NCBI GenBank assembly: GCA_035995165.1
Contig: DASYKU010000005.1
Location: 62,001-126,000, forward strand
Source: Mycobacteriales bacterium
Lineage (GTDB): Bacteria; Actinomycetota; Actinomycetes; Mycobacteriales; CADCTP01
Reading direction: 5' to 3'
DNA: 64,000 nucleotides
Positions 26,862 through 35,911 of the stretch are shown one piece after another (position 1 is the stretch's first letter; each line of letters starts with the position of its first letter). The notes below the pieces were generated by a model that had not been told where the DNA came from, did not search any database, and saw only the letters and a program-made list of their open reading frames with translations. Position numbers and translations under genes: made by a program.

Positions 26862-26997
26862 CTCCGTCCCGGCGGGGACCTGACCCGACCCTCCCCCGTG
26901 GGGCGGGTCGTGGTCCGGGTGAGGGGGCTCCGTCCCGGCCCGCGACGGGGGAGAAGCCGGGTCGGGGTCCGGCAGACCGCGCGGGCCGGGACGGAGC
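26862..26997. repeat. 13-base motif in three copies, two direct and one inverted
   Basis: GCTCCGTCCCGGC occurs at 26862-26874 and 26927-26939 and, inverted, at 26985-26997. The 367-base gap between rpsF and nfo holds these, the rpsF leader and the nfo promoter, with no gene. Confidence 0.55.
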
Positions 26998-27060
26998 TTC
27001 AGAGGGGACGGCGCGGCCCGCGGTGCATGACGCGACCGGCGAACTGTCGGATCCCCGCCG

Positions 27061-27066
27061 TAGGCT
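27061..27066 (+). promoter_or_regulatory. -10 box of a leaderless nfo promoter
   Basis: TAGGCT is followed by 7 bases and ATG 27074. No ribosome site is present before the ATG, which supports a leaderless message. Confidence 0.6.
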
Positions 27067-27073
27067 TCCGCGC

Positions 27074-27844
27074 ATGGTCGTGATCGGTGCCCATCTGCAC
27101 GAAGGCGAGCCGCTCGCGGAGGCCCGCGCCCGCGATGCACAGATCGTCCAGATCTTCCTGGGCGACCCGCAGGGCTGGAAGAAGCCGCCGGACCGCAGCA
27201 CCGACACCGACCCGCTCAAGGACGCCGGCATCGGGCTCTACGTGCACGCGCCGTACCTGGTGAACGTGGCGACCAGGAACAACAAGATCCGCATCCCGAG
27301 CCGGAAGATCCTCGACCAGCACGCGGAGGCCGCGGCCGCGCTCGGCGCCAAGGGCCTGATCGTGCACGGCGGCCACCTGAACGACGGCGACGACCCGCAG
27401 GTCGGCTTCGACAACTGGCGCAAGGTGTTCGAGCGGGCGAAGTTCGACCTGCCGATCCTCATCGAGAACACCGCCGGCGGGGACAACGCGATGGCCCGCC
27501 GGCTGGAGCGGATCGCCCGGCTCTGGGACGCGGTCGGCGAGTTCGAGCCCGGCTTCTGCCTCGACACCTGCCACGCGCACGCGGGCGGCGAGGAGCTCGT
27601 CGACCTGGTGGACAAGGTCAAGGCGATCACCGGCCGGATCGACCTGGTGCACGCGAACGGCTCCCGGGACACGTTCGACTCCGGCGCCGATCGGCACGCG
27701 AACCTCACCGACGGGCACATCGACCCGGATGCGGTGGTCGCGGTCTGCGCCGCCGCCGGTGCTCCGGTGCTGGTGGAGACGCCCGGCCTGGCCGAGGGGC
27801 AGGGCGCGGACATCGCGTTCCTGCGGGAGCGGCTGAAGGGGTGA
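27074..27844 (+). CDS. nfo: endonuclease IV (deoxyribonuclease IV) family AP endonuclease
   Basis: 256 residues, slightly shorter than Escherichia coli Nfo (285). Zinc ligands of the TIM barrel are visible: VHAPY, LIVHGGHL (His), ILIENTAGGD (Glu), FCLDTCHAHAGG (Asp and His), DLVHANGSRDTFDSGADRHA (His and Asp), DGHID (His) and VETPGLAEGQ (Glu). Endonuclease IV cuts 5' of abasic sites in base excision repair. The N-terminus is short and begins directly with VVIGAHLHEGEP, consistent with a leaderless start. The next gene starts 4 bases after the stop. Confidence 0.9.
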   Translation: MVVIGAHLHEGEPLAEARARDAQIVQIFLGDPQGWKKPPDRSTDTDPLKDAGIGLYVHAPYLVNVATRNNKIRIPSRKILDQHAEAAAALGAKGLIVHGGHLNDGDDPQVGFDNWRKVFERAKFDLPILIENTAGGDNAMARRLERIARLWDAVGEFEPGFCLDTCHAHAGGEELVDLVDKVKAITGRIDLVHANGSRDTFDSGADRHANLTDGHIDPDAVVAVCAAAGAPVLVETPGLAEGQGADIAFLRERLKG

Positions 27845-27848
27845 GCCC

Positions 27849-29399
27849 GTGAGCGGGCGCGCGGGCTCGCAGCGCGAGCGGGGAGCAAGGAGAACCGGCC
27901 GCCCGGCGCTTGTGCCCGGCGGCCTGTTCGACGAGTGGACCCAGCCGGTCCGGCGGCGGCCGGATCTGGTGCTGCTCCTGGTCCTGGGCACGACCGGCCT
28001 CGGCATCCTGCTGGGCTACCTCGGCAAGACGCCCTGCACCGGGCCGGTCTTCGACCAGTTCGGCATCTCGCAGAACCTCGGCCTGCACAAGTACGACAGG
28101 CTCTGCTACTCCGACGTCCAGCAGCTCTGGGTCGGCCGGGGCGTGCGCGAGCACACCTTCCCGTACCTGCAGGGGAAGCTGGTGCCGGATCCGAACCAGC
28201 CGCAGGGCAACCTGGTCGGCGGCGCGGTCGAGTATCCGATCGTCACCGGCGTGTTCATGTGGTTCGCCGGGCTGTTCGCCTCCAACGACGCGGACTACCT
28301 GCGGGCGACCGCGATCCTGCTGGCACCGTTCGGGCTGCTGACGGCGGGGATGCTGGCCCGGCTGTCCGGCCGGCGGGCGTTCATCTGGGCCGCGGCCCCG
28401 GCGCTGGTCCTGTACAGCGTGCACAACTGGGACTTCCTCGCCACCGCCTGCGTGGTCGGCGCGGTGCTGGCCTGGTCCCGGGGCCGGCCCGGGCTGGCCG
28501 CCGCGCTGCTCGGGCTGGGCGCGGCGACCAAGATCTACCCCGGCTTCTTCGCGGTGCCGCTGCTGCTGGAGCGGGTCTACGTCCGCGACACCCGCGGCGC
28601 GGCCAAGGTGGCCGGCGCCACCGCCGGGGTGTGGCTGCTGATCAACCTGCCGTTCCTGCTGGCCAACCCGGACGGCTGGTGGGCGACGTACGCGTTCCAG
28701 GCCAGGCGGGTCGCCGACCTCACCACGAACTCGATCTGGTTCTGGGGCCTGCCGGACCTGTCACCGTCCACAGTGGACCGCTGGAGCACCGGGCTGATCG
28801 CGGTGTCCTGGCTGGTCGCGGTCGTCGCCGGCTGGGTGCTGGGCCGGCGCACCGGCGGCTACCCCTGGCTGCAGGTCAGCGCGGCGATGCTGTGCTCGTT
28901 CCTGCTGTTCAACAAGGTCTACTCGCCGCAGTACGTGCTCTGGCTGCTGCCGTTCTTCGTGCTGCTGCGGGTGCGCTGGGGCTGGTGGGCGAGCTACCTG
29001 GTCCTCGACGTGCTGCTCTACGTCGGGCTGTTCCGCTGGTACTACGACATCACCCGGGGCGGCGACTACGGGCTGGCCAAGCAGGCCGCGGTGCTCGGGG
29101 TCTGGGGCAAGGCCGTGCTGCTGGCCCTGCTCTACGTGGTGTTCCTGCTGTCGTCGCCGTCGATCAGGTCGGGACCCTCCAGCGCGTCCCGCCGGCGGGC
29201 CGCGGCCGAGACCAGCGGGCCCCGGTCCTCGGCCCAGTCCAGCACGCCGCCGGCCGGGTCGTCGTCGACCGCGCCGCCGGGCCGCTCCGGCCGCCGCACG
29301 ATGTCCTCCGCCGGCCGCAGCACGTCCCGGATCACCAGCCCGGCCAGCGCCAGCACGGCCGCGTCCCGCAGCAGCACCGCGCCGAAGAACCAGGCGTAG
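27849..29399 (+). CDS. GT87/DUF2029 polyprenyl-sugar glycosyltransferase-like membrane protein, 3' end extended
   Basis: A 516-codon frame. Residues 1-435 form a multi-pass GT87 protein: RRPDLVLLLVLGTTGLGILL, the luminal GGAVEYPIVTGVFMW with the family E/D region, NWDFLATACVV, ATKIYPGFFAVPLLLERV and NKVYSPQYVLWLLPFFVLLR. This family includes mannosyltransferases that use polyprenyl-phosphate-mannose. The last ~80 residues (SSPSIRSGPSSASRRRAAAE...) are low-complexity Ser/Arg/Ala sequence and are the antisense of the convergent GT87 gene's 3' end. The natural stop has evidently been lost. Start GTG 27849, 4 bases after nfo. Confidence 0.8.
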   Translation: MSGRAGSQRERGARRTGRPALVPGGLFDEWTQPVRRRPDLVLLLVLGTTGLGILLGYLGKTPCTGPVFDQFGISQNLGLHKYDRLCYSDVQQLWVGRGVREHTFPYLQGKLVPDPNQPQGNLVGGAVEYPIVTGVFMWFAGLFASNDADYLRATAILLAPFGLLTAGMLARLSGRRAFIWAAAPALVLYSVHNWDFLATACVVGAVLAWSRGRPGLAAALLGLGAATKIYPGFFAVPLLLERVYVRDTRGAAKVAGATAGVWLLINLPFLLANPDGWWATYAFQARRVADLTTNSIWFWGLPDLSPSTVDRWSTGLIAVSWLVAVVAGWVLGRRTGGYPWLQVSAAMLCSFLLFNKVYSPQYVLWLLPFFVLLRVRWGWWASYLVLDVLLYVGLFRWYYDITRGGDYGLAKQAAVLGVWGKAVLLALLYVVFLLSSPSIRSGPSSASRRRAAAETSGPRSSAQSSTPPAGSSSTAPPGRSGRRTMSSAGRSTSRITSPASASTAASRSSTAPKNQA

Positions 29400-30637
29400 T
29401 CGACGCCCTTGGACCCGGTGCCGAGGAACCAGAGCAGCCGCGGGATCCAGACCAGGCACTCGGTCACCTGCCAGGCCAGCAGCGCCCGCCAGGACGGCCG
29501 GGCCAGCACGGCCAGCGGCAGCAGCCAGAGCGAGTACTGCGGGCTCCAGACCTTGTTCGTCAGCAGGAACGCGGCCACCACGAGGAACAGCAGCTGCGGC
29601 AGCCGGGGCCGGCGCGGCGCCTTCAGCGCGAACACGATGACCGCCGCCATCGCGAGCACGACCGTCACCCCGGCGATGCCGTTGACCTGCGGGGCCGGGT
29701 TCTTGTTGCCGACGACCTGGGTGAAGCCGTACCAGAGCGAGTCGAAGTCGGCCGGGCGCTCCCGGTTGAGCTTCAGGAACCGCAACCACGAGTCCGGATA
29801 GAGCCCCGCGATCGGCAGGTTCACCACCGACCAGGCGATCACCGCGCCGAGCACGGCCTTGCCGAACGCGGGCAGCTGCCGGGACCGCCAGCACAGCGCG
29901 AGCAGCGGGATGAAGAACAGCGCCGGGTAGAGCTTGGCCGCGGTGCCGAGCCCGAGCAGCACGCCGGCCAGCCCGGCCCGCCGGCCCTGCCAGGCCACCA
30001 GCCCGGCGCCGGCCAGCGCGACCGCGAACAGGTCCCAGTTGGTGAACGCGTGCACGATCACCAGCGGCGACAACGCCACGATGGCCGCGTCCCAGCGCCG
30101 CCGCCCGGCCAGCCGGAACGTGCTCCAGGTGACCACCAGCATGCACAGCGACAGCAGCAGCGCGGTGGCGTTGAAGTACGCCTCCACCGCCGGCACGTCG
30201 AACGGCAGCGTCCTCGCCAGCGCCGCCGAGACACCCATGAACGCGCCGGTCAGCACCGGGTACTCGACCGCCTGGTCCACGTACGGGACGGCGCCGTCGT
30301 TGAGGTGCTCGGTGAAGTAGAGCGGGATCACGTCGGAGTAGCAGAGGTGCGTGTACTGCTTGCCCTCGGTCCAGGCCCCGTCCTGGCAGGGGGACTTCTG
30401 CAGCCAGGCGAACGCGAGCGTGAGCAGCGTCAGCGCGAGCAGCACCCGCAGCGGGGTCCAGAACCGGTGCAGCCCGAGCGCGCCGTGCCGCCCCCAGGGA
30501 CCGCCGATCGCGCCGCTGGCCACCCGGACCACCGGGTCGTCCCGGGACGGCAGGAACGGCCGCCGCCCGTCCGCCGCCGGGTCCAGCGGCCCGCGCACCA
30601 CCGGCGCGGGCCGCGCCGGCGGCGGCTCCAACGTCAC
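29132..30637 (-). CDS. GT87/DUF2029 glycosyltransferase-like membrane protein (Rv0051-like)
   Basis: 501 residues from GTG 30637 (frames further upstream run into the PBP gene, which stops at 30648). About 10-12 membrane helices; family blocks include QYTHLCYSDVIPLYF, DQAVEYPVLTGAFMG, NWDLFAVALAGAGLV, GTAAKLYPALFFIPLLAL and NKVWSPQYSLWLLPLAVLA. The C-terminal tail is charged (RPAEDIVRRPERPGG...). It follows the bifunctional PBP gene, as Rv0051 follows ponA1 in Mycobacterium tuberculosis. Probably transfers a sugar from a lipid carrier on the outer face of the membrane. It overlaps the convergent GT87 gene by 268 bases; the two are paralogues. Confidence 0.82.
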   Translation of the reverse strand: MTLEPPPARPAPVVRGPLDPAADGRRPFLPSRDDPVVRVASGAIGGPWGRHGALGLHRFWTPLRVLLALTLLTLAFAWLQKSPCQDGAWTEGKQYTHLCYSDVIPLYFTEHLNDGAVPYVDQAVEYPVLTGAFMGVSAALARTLPFDVPAVEAYFNATALLLSLCMLVVTWSTFRLAGRRRWDAAIVALSPLVIVHAFTNWDLFAVALAGAGLVAWQGRRAGLAGVLLGLGTAAKLYPALFFIPLLALCWRSRQLPAFGKAVLGAVIAWSVVNLPIAGLYPDSWLRFLKLNRERPADFDSLWYGFTQVVGNKNPAPQVNGIAGVTVVLAMAAVIVFALKAPRRPRLPQLLFLVVAAFLLTNKVWSPQYSLWLLPLAVLARPSWRALLAWQVTECLVWIPRLLWFLGTGSKGVDYAWFFGAVLLRDAAVLALAGLVIRDVLRPAEDIVRRPERPGGAVDDDPAGGVLDWAEDRGPLVSAAARRRDALEGPDLIDGDDSRNTT

Positions 30638-30647
30638 GGGCGAACGC

Positions 30648-33476
30648 TCACGGGGTGATGCCGGGTGGGAACGGCCGACCGGGCCGGGTGCGGGTCGGGG
30701 TCGGGGCGCCCGGCGGCTGCGGCTCACCCGAGCCGCTCGGGGTCGGCGTCGGCTCGGTCGAGCTCGGCGTCGGGGTGGGGGTCGGTGACGGGGTCGGCTT
30801 CGGGCTCCGCTTCGCCTTCGTCGGCCTCGGGGTCGGCGAGCTCGTCGCCGGCGGCGCGGCCGAGGTCGAGGACGGGTGCAGCTGCGGGTTGACCTCGACC
30901 TGGTCGGTCAGCTCGTCGCCGGGACTGCCCGAGAGGTAGTGGTTCATGAACTCCTGCCAGGTCGCGCCCGGCAGCGTCCGCCCGTACACCTGGTTGCCCT
31001 GGACCGTGGTCATCGCCTGCGGCTTGTCGGTGCCGACCCAGACCGCGGTGCTCACCTTCGGGGTGAAGCCGACCATCCAGGCGTCGGAGTTGCCGCCGGA
31101 GTCCAGGTACTGCTGGGTGCCGGTCTTCGAGGCCGAGTCCCGGTTGTCCAGCGGGTCGAGCGAGGCCGCCGCGACCGGCTTCATCGCGTACGTCACGTCG
31201 TTGGCGACCTTGGAGTCGATCACCTGCTTGGCCTCGTCGTCGTGCGAGTAGACGGTCCGGCCGGCGGAGTTGACCACCTTGGAGACGAAGTGGGCCGGGT
31301 GCAGCGTGCCGCCGGTGGCGAAGACGCCGAAGCCCTGGGCCTGGTCGATCGTGCGCACCTCGTACTGGCCGATCGAGATGCCGGCCACGGTGTTGCCGTT
31401 CTTCTCCTGCAGGGTCGGCTGGCCGTTGTCGGTGCGCTTGACCGGGATCCCCATCTTGTGGGCGGTCTCGGCGACGTTGGACGGGCCGGCGTCGATGCCC
31501 ATCTTGTAGAACACGGTGTTGATCGAGCGGCGCATCGCGTCCATCACCGAGCACGGGCTGCACTGGGCGCCTTCGGAGTTGGCCACCGTGGTGCCGGCGA
31601 ACTTCTGCGGCGAGGACCCGTCGTAGCTCTTGAAGACGCTGATCTTCTTGTCGTCCGGGGTCTCCGGGTCCAGCGTCTGCTGCAGCGCCGTCGCCAGCAC
31701 GTACGGCTTGAAGGCCGAGCCGGCCTGCCGCCAGGACTGCGCGTAGTCCTGGCCGAGACCGTTCGAGCCGCCGTAGTAGGCCAGCACCTTGCCCGTCGAG
31801 GGCTCGACCGCGACCAGCGCCGACCGCAGCTGCTTGGCCGGGTCGGGCGACTTCTGGTCGGCGAAGTTGTCGTTGACCGCGCCGACGGCGGCGGCCTGGG
31901 CCTTCGGGTCGATCGTGGTGATGACCCGCAGACCCTCCTGGTTGAGCCGGGCCTGACTGAAGCCGGCGTTGTCGAGCTCGTCCATGACCTGGTCCTCGAT
32001 GTGGCCGGCCCAGGTCTTCTTCACGTCGTCGGAGGTGCTGGTGGTCTTCTTGCGGATCGCCGGGTACTTGGCCCTGGCCTCGTCGGCGGCGGTCAGCTTG
32101 CCCATCGTGACCATGCCGTCGAGCACGAACTTCCAGCGGGCCTTGGCCGCGTCCGGATGCACCTGCGGGTCGTAGAGCGCGGGCGAGCGGATGCTGGACG
32201 CGAGCACGGCGCCCTCGGCCACGCTGAGCCGGGTCACCGACTTGCCGAAGTACGTCTGCGCGGCGGCCTGGATCCCGTACGCGCCGCGGCCGAAGTAGAT
32301 CGTGTTCAGGTACCACTCGAGGATCTGGTCCTTCGAGTACTGCTTGTCGAGCTTGACGGTGACGAACAGCTCCTTGAACTTCCGGGAGAAGGTCCGGTCG
32401 CCGTTGGTGAAGGCGTTCTTCACGTACTGCTGGGTGATCGTGGAACCGCCCTGCAGGTCGCCGCCCTTGACGTTGTTCAGCGCGGCGCGGGTGATGCCGG
32501 TCGGCGAGATGCCGGGGTCGGTGTAGAAGCTGCGGTTCTCCGCGGCCAGCACCGAGTAGCGCACCGACTCGGGGACCTGGCTGAGCTTGACGTCGCTGCG
32601 GTTCTGCGAGCCGACCTTGGCCAGCACGGTCTTGCCGTCGCCGTAGTAGATCGTGGCGATCTGGTTCGTCGGCAGCGCGTTCGGATCCGGTACGTCGGTG
32701 CGCACGTAGATCAGGCCGACCGTGGCGATGCCGAGCAGGATGAGGACGGCGACGGCGAGGCCGCCGATCTTCATGACCTTGCGGAGCCGCGGTCTGCGCC
32801 GCTTGCGCGGGCCGTCGCCGGAGCCGCCCGGGCCACCGGGGCCGCGGCCGCCGGGACCGCCCGGGCCGCCGGGACCGCCGGGCCCGCCCGGGCCGGCCAG
32901 CAGCGGGTCGCTGTCCTGCAGGGCGCGCCGGGCCGCCGCGGCCGAGCCGGGCCGGCCGCCGTAGCCGCCGCCGTAGAGACCGCTGGCGCGGTCGCCGTCG
33001 TAGTCGTCGTCGCCAGGGCCGCGCTCGGGACCACCCGGGTAGCCGCGACCGGGCGGGGCGTAACGAGGATCAGGACCGGCCGGGCCGGCACCGGGCCGGG
33101 GACCGGCCGGGTTGCCGTACTGCCGGTCGCGGTCGGAGGGACCCGCGCCGTACTGGCTCGGCGGGCCGCCGCGGTCGGCCCCGTGCCGCGGGGCGGCGCG
33201 GTCGGCTCCGTGCCGGGGGGCGCCGCGGCCGGCGGGACCGGCGCCGTGCTGCGGGGGAGGCCCACCGCGGTCGGCGCCGTAGCGGCCGGGGTCGCCGGAA
33301 CCCTGCCGGCTCGGTCCGGCCAGGTAGCCGGAGCCGGGCCGGGCGTCCGGCTCGTCGTACCGGCGGGCGTGGCCGGGGGACGGCTCGTCGTACCGCGCCC
33401 GACGTGGCGCCGGCACGTCGCGCCCGTACGGGTCGCGGTAGCGGTCGTCCTCGGGACGGCGGTCGTCGTGCGTCAC
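30648..33476 (-). CDS. ponA: bifunctional transglycosylase/transpeptidase penicillin-binding protein
   Basis: Class A PBP of 942 residues from GTG 33476 (GGAG upstream). A Pro/Gly/Arg-rich cytoplasmic arm (about 1-220) with repeats of GADRGGPP/HGAD type leads to one membrane helix (IGGLAVAVLILLGIATVGLI). The glycosyltransferase domain shows AAENRSFYTDPGISPTGITR, LQGGSTITQQYVKN and EWYLNTIYFGRGAYGIQAAA. In the transpeptidase domain are SxxK (GSAFKPYV), SxN (RRSINTVF) and KTG (ASKTGTQQY). The C-terminus is a Thr/Pro-rich tail. It polymerises and cross-links peptidoglycan outside the cell. Same neighbours as ponA1 of Mycobacterium tuberculosis. Confidence 0.95.
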   Translation of the reverse strand: MTHDDRRPEDDRYRDPYGRDVPAPRRARYDEPSPGHARRYDEPDARPGSGYLAGPSRQGSGDPGRYGADRGGPPPQHGAGPAGRGAPRHGADRAAPRHGADRGGPPSQYGAGPSDRDRQYGNPAGPRPGAGPAGPDPRYAPPGRGYPGGPERGPGDDDYDGDRASGLYGGGYGGRPGSAAAARRALQDSDPLLAGPGGPGGPGGPGGPGGRGPGGPGGSGDGPRKRRRPRLRKVMKIGGLAVAVLILLGIATVGLIYVRTDVPDPNALPTNQIATIYYGDGKTVLAKVGSQNRSDVKLSQVPESVRYSVLAAENRSFYTDPGISPTGITRAALNNVKGGDLQGGSTITQQYVKNAFTNGDRTFSRKFKELFVTVKLDKQYSKDQILEWYLNTIYFGRGAYGIQAAAQTYFGKSVTRLSVAEGAVLASSIRSPALYDPQVHPDAAKARWKFVLDGMVTMGKLTAADEARAKYPAIRKKTTSTSDDVKKTWAGHIEDQVMDELDNAGFSQARLNQEGLRVITTIDPKAQAAAVGAVNDNFADQKSPDPAKQLRSALVAVEPSTGKVLAYYGGSNGLGQDYAQSWRQAGSAFKPYVLATALQQTLDPETPDDKKISVFKSYDGSSPQKFAGTTVANSEGAQCSPCSVMDAMRRSINTVFYKMGIDAGPSNVAETAHKMGIPVKRTDNGQPTLQEKNGNTVAGISIGQYEVRTIDQAQGFGVFATGGTLHPAHFVSKVVNSAGRTVYSHDDEAKQVIDSKVANDVTYAMKPVAAASLDPLDNRDSASKTGTQQYLDSGGNSDAWMVGFTPKVSTAVWVGTDKPQAMTTVQGNQVYGRTLPGATWQEFMNHYLSGSPGDELTDQVEVNPQLHPSSTSAAPPATSSPTPRPTKAKRSPKPTPSPTPTPTPSSTEPTPTPSGSGEPQPPGAPTPTRTRPGRPFPPGITP

Positions 33477-33588
33477 CTGTGCAGCTCTCCGATGCTCGAC
33501 GGCAGGGTCACGGTCGTGAGCCCCCACGAACAGACGCACGGGCGCGCGATCTCGTTCGACGCGGCCCGCAGATATCCGAGGCGTGGGT

Positions 33589-33999
33589 TCACTCCCGGGC
33601 GGCCTCACGGCGCTCCGAACCGTCCTGACCAGGGAGGCCGTCGCGCCCGAGGACGAAGGACATGGCGAGATGATTCCATCCGCAGGATCGGCACACCTCG
33701 ACCACGTAGACCTTGAACTCGCGGTGGTCCATACCCATCCGGTGCAGCTCGGTGACCGACTTGGCCTGTCCGCTGGCCGCGCGCAGCTCGTCGCCGTACA
33801 CGTAGTGGACGTTGGTCAGCGGTTCCTTGCGGCACACGGGACAGGACTGTTCGGTCGGATCCCCGTGGTAACGAGCGGCCCGAAGCAGGTACGGATGGGC
33901 GTCACAGACGTCCAGGGTCGTACTGCGACCGGAGTAGAGGTCGGCGAGGACTGCGCGCCGCTGGAGCGCGTAGTCCACCACCTGTCGCCTCGTTCGCAC
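33589..33999 (-). CDS. DUF5318 family zinc-ribbon protein (Rv0049-like)
   Basis: 136 residues. YALQRRAVLADLYSGRSTTL, DVCDAHPYLLRAARYHG, CPVCRKEPLTNVHYVYGDEL and VYVVEVCRSCGWNHLAMSFV. Two Cys pairs (CPVC, CRSC) suggest a zinc ribbon. This family, conserved in actinobacteria, lies next to the ponA-type PBP, as Rv0049 lies next to ponA1 in Mycobacterium tuberculosis. Function unknown. GTG 33999 is set 6 bases after a -10 box TAGGCT. Confidence 0.85.
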   Translation of the reverse strand: MRTRRQVVDYALQRRAVLADLYSGRSTTLDVCDAHPYLLRAARYHGDPTEQSCPVCRKEPLTNVHYVYGDELRAASGQAKSVTELHRMGMDHREFKVYVVEVCRSCGWNHLAMSFVLGRDGLPGQDGSERREAARE

Positions 34000-34005
34000 C
34001 GGGAC

Positions 34006-34011
34006 AGCCTA
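34006..34011 (-). promoter_or_regulatory. -10 box of a leaderless DUF5318 promoter
   Basis: On the minus strand TAGGCT is followed by 6 bases and GTG 33999. Confidence 0.6.
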
Positions 34012-34099
34012 CGCGGAGGGCGCCGGGGCGCAGCGTCCATGCGAGTGATCTCCAGGCCTGCGGAGGTCGGGCGCGGCGGACCACCACAGCCGGTCCACG

Positions 34100-34128
34100 T
34101 TGCGGCCGGGGACGCCGCGGCCTATCGT
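34100..34128 (+). promoter_or_regulatory. padR-ino1 promoter
   Basis: -35 TTGCGG (34100-34105), 17-base spacer, -10 TATCGT (34123-34128). The start of transcription is expected near 34135, inside the operator. Confidence 0.65.
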
Positions 34129-34131
34129 GCT

Positions 34132-34152
34132 GATGTATCGGCGCGATACATC
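34132..34152. promoter_or_regulatory. PadR-type operator
   Basis: GATGTATCG (34132-34140) and CGATACATC (34144-34152) are perfect 9-base arms with spacer GCG. The outer ATGT...ACAT pair is the usual mark of PadR operators. It overlaps the predicted transcription start, 41 bases before the padR ATG, so PadR should repress its own gene and ino1. Confidence 0.82.
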
Positions 34153-34192
34153 GCGGTGAGAGGACTGCAGCGGAACGGGGGGCGACCGAGAG

Positions 34193-34774
34193 ATGCTGGA
34201 GTTCGCCGTGCTGGGCCTGCTGAACGAGGCCCCCATGCACGGCTACGAGCTGAGAACTCGGCTCAAGGCCGTGCTGGGCGCGTTCCGCGCGTTCTCCTAC
34301 GGCTCGCTGTACCCGTCTCTGCGCCGGATGCGCGAGCGGGGCTGGATCACCGAAGGTGAGCCCGATCCGGCCAAGACCGCACCGGCCCTGACCGGCCGGC
34401 GCGGCAAGGTGGTCTACCGGCTGACCGCGGACGGCAAGGAGCGGCTGGCACAGCTGCTCGCCGAGGCGGGGCCGGCGGCGTACGACGACGAGGGCTTCGG
34501 GGTGCACTTCGCCTTCTTCGCCCAGACCGACGCCGAGGTCCGGCTGCGGATCCTCGAGGGCCGCCGCCGCCGGGTGGAGGAACACCGGGACGGTCTGCGG
34601 GCGGGTCTGGCCCGCACCCGGGAAAAGCTCGACCGATACACCCTCCAGCTCCAGGAGCACGGACTCGACGCGGTGGAGCGCGAGGTCCGCTGGCTCAACG
34701 AGCTGATCGACACCGAGCGGCAGGAACAAGCGGCCGCACCCCCGCAGAAGAAGAATGAGAAGGAGACTCCATGA
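34193..34774 (+). CDS. PadR family transcriptional regulator (Rv0047c-like)
   Basis: 193 residues. N-terminal winged helix: [62 protein letters not shown]-terminal helical dimerisation part follows ([20 protein letters not shown] ... [20 protein letters not shown]). GGGGGGCGACCGAG precedes ATG 34193. Its stop overlaps the ino1 start by 4 bases. In Mycobacterium tuberculosis the same regulator neighbours ino1 (Rv0046c). It most likely binds the dyad at 34132-34152; its ligand is unknown. Confidence 0.92.
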   Translation: MLEFAVLGLLNEAPMHGYELRTRLKAVLGAFRAFSYGSLYPSLRRMRERGWITEGEPDPAKTAPALTGRRGKVVYRLTADGKERLAQLLAEAGPAAYDDEGFGVHFAFFAQTDAEVRLRILEGRRRRVEEHRDGLRAGLARTREKLDRYTLQLQEHGLDAVEREVRWLNELIDTERQEQAAAPPQKKNEKETP

Positions 34775-35850
34775 TGTCGGTCCGTGTGGCCATCGTCGGC
34801 GTGGGCAACTGCGCCGCCTCGCTGGTACAGGGCGTGCAGTACTACCGGGACGCCGATCCGTCCGAGCCGGTGCCCGGGCTGATGCACGTGAAGTTCGGCG
34901 ACTACCACGTCCGCGACATCGAGTTCGTGGCCGCGTTCGACGTGGACGCCAAGAAGGTCGGACGCGACCTGTCCGAGGCGATCTTCGCCAGTGAGAACAA
35001 CACCATCAAGATCGCCGACGTGCCGCCGCTGGACGTCACCGTCAGGCGCGGGCACACCTTGGACGGGCTGGGCAAGTACTACCGGCAGATCGTCGAGGAG
35101 TCCGACGAGGAGCCGGTCGACGTCGTCGCCACGCTGCGCGAGTCCCGGGCCGACGTGCTGGTCTGCTACCTGCCGGTCGGGTCCGAGGACGCCGCGAGGT
35201 TCTACGCGCAGGCCGCGATCGACGCGAAGGTCGGGTTCGTCAACGCGCTGCCGGTCTTCATCGCCGGCACCCCGGAGTGGGCGCAGAAGTTCACCGACGC
35301 GGGTGTGCCGATCATCGGCGACGACATCAAGTCGCAGGTCGGCGCGACCATCACGCACCGCGTGCTGGCCAAGCTGTTCGAGGACCGTGGCGTCGTCCTG
35401 GACCGCACGATGCAGCTGAACGTCGGCGGCAACATGGACTTCATGAACATGCTGGAGCGCGAGCGGCTGGAGTCGAAGAAGATCTCCAAGACCCAGGCCG
35501 TGACCTCCAACGTCGACCACGACATGGGCAAGAACAACGTCCACATCGGACCGTCGGACTACGTGGCCTGGCTGGACGACCGCAAGTGGGCGTACGTGCG
35601 GCTGGAGGGGCGCGCGTTCGGCGACGTGCCGCTGAACCTGGAGTACAAGCTCGAGGTCTGGGACTCGCCCAACTCGGCCGGCGTCATCATCGACGCGGTC
35701 CGGGCGGCGAAGATCGCCATGGACCGCGGCATCGGCGGGCCGATCCTGTCCGCGGCGTCGTACTTCATGAAGTCGCCGCCGGAGCAGCGTCCCGACGACA
35801 TCGCCCGCGCCTCGGTCGAGGCGTTCATCAAGGGCGAGGTCGAGCGCTGA
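34771..35850 (+). CDS. ino1: myo-inositol-1-phosphate synthase
   Basis: 359 residues, bacterial-type inositol-3-phosphate synthase, which turns glucose 6-phosphate into inositol phosphate with NAD. Marks are the Rossmann start [73 protein letters not shown] and [20 protein letters not shown]. The product feeds phosphatidylinositol, PIMs and mycothiol in actinobacteria, which ties it to the thiol-redox genes later in the window. Translationally coupled to padR; terminated by a hairpin 17 bases after the stop. Confidence 0.96.
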   Translation: MMSVRVAIVGVGNCAASLVQGVQYYRDADPSEPVPGLMHVKFGDYHVRDIEFVAAFDVDAKKVGRDLSEAIFASENNTIKIADVPPLDVTVRRGHTLDGLGKYYRQIVEESDEEPVDVVATLRESRADVLVCYLPVGSEDAARFYAQAAIDAKVGFVNALPVFIAGTPEWAQKFTDAGVPIIGDDIKSQVGATITHRVLAKLFEDRGVVLDRTMQLNVGGNMDFMNMLERERLESKKISKTQAVTSNVDHDMGKNNVHIGPSDYVAWLDDRKWAYVRLEGRAFGDVPLNLEYKLEVWDSPNSAGVIIDAVRAAKIAMDRGIGGPILSAASYFMKSPPEQRPDDIARASVEAFIKGEVER

Positions 35851-35866
35851 CCCGCTGAGCTCCGTC

Positions 35867-35898
35867 GGGGCCGGCTCTCCTGCGGGGGAGCCGGCCCC
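35867..35898 (+). terminator. terminator after ino1
   Basis: GGGGCCGGCTC (35867-35877) pairs perfectly with GAGCCGGCCCC (35888-35898) over a 10-base loop, between ino1 and the convergent large gene. Confidence 0.8.
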
Positions 35899-35911
35899 GC
35901 TGCGTACTCGG

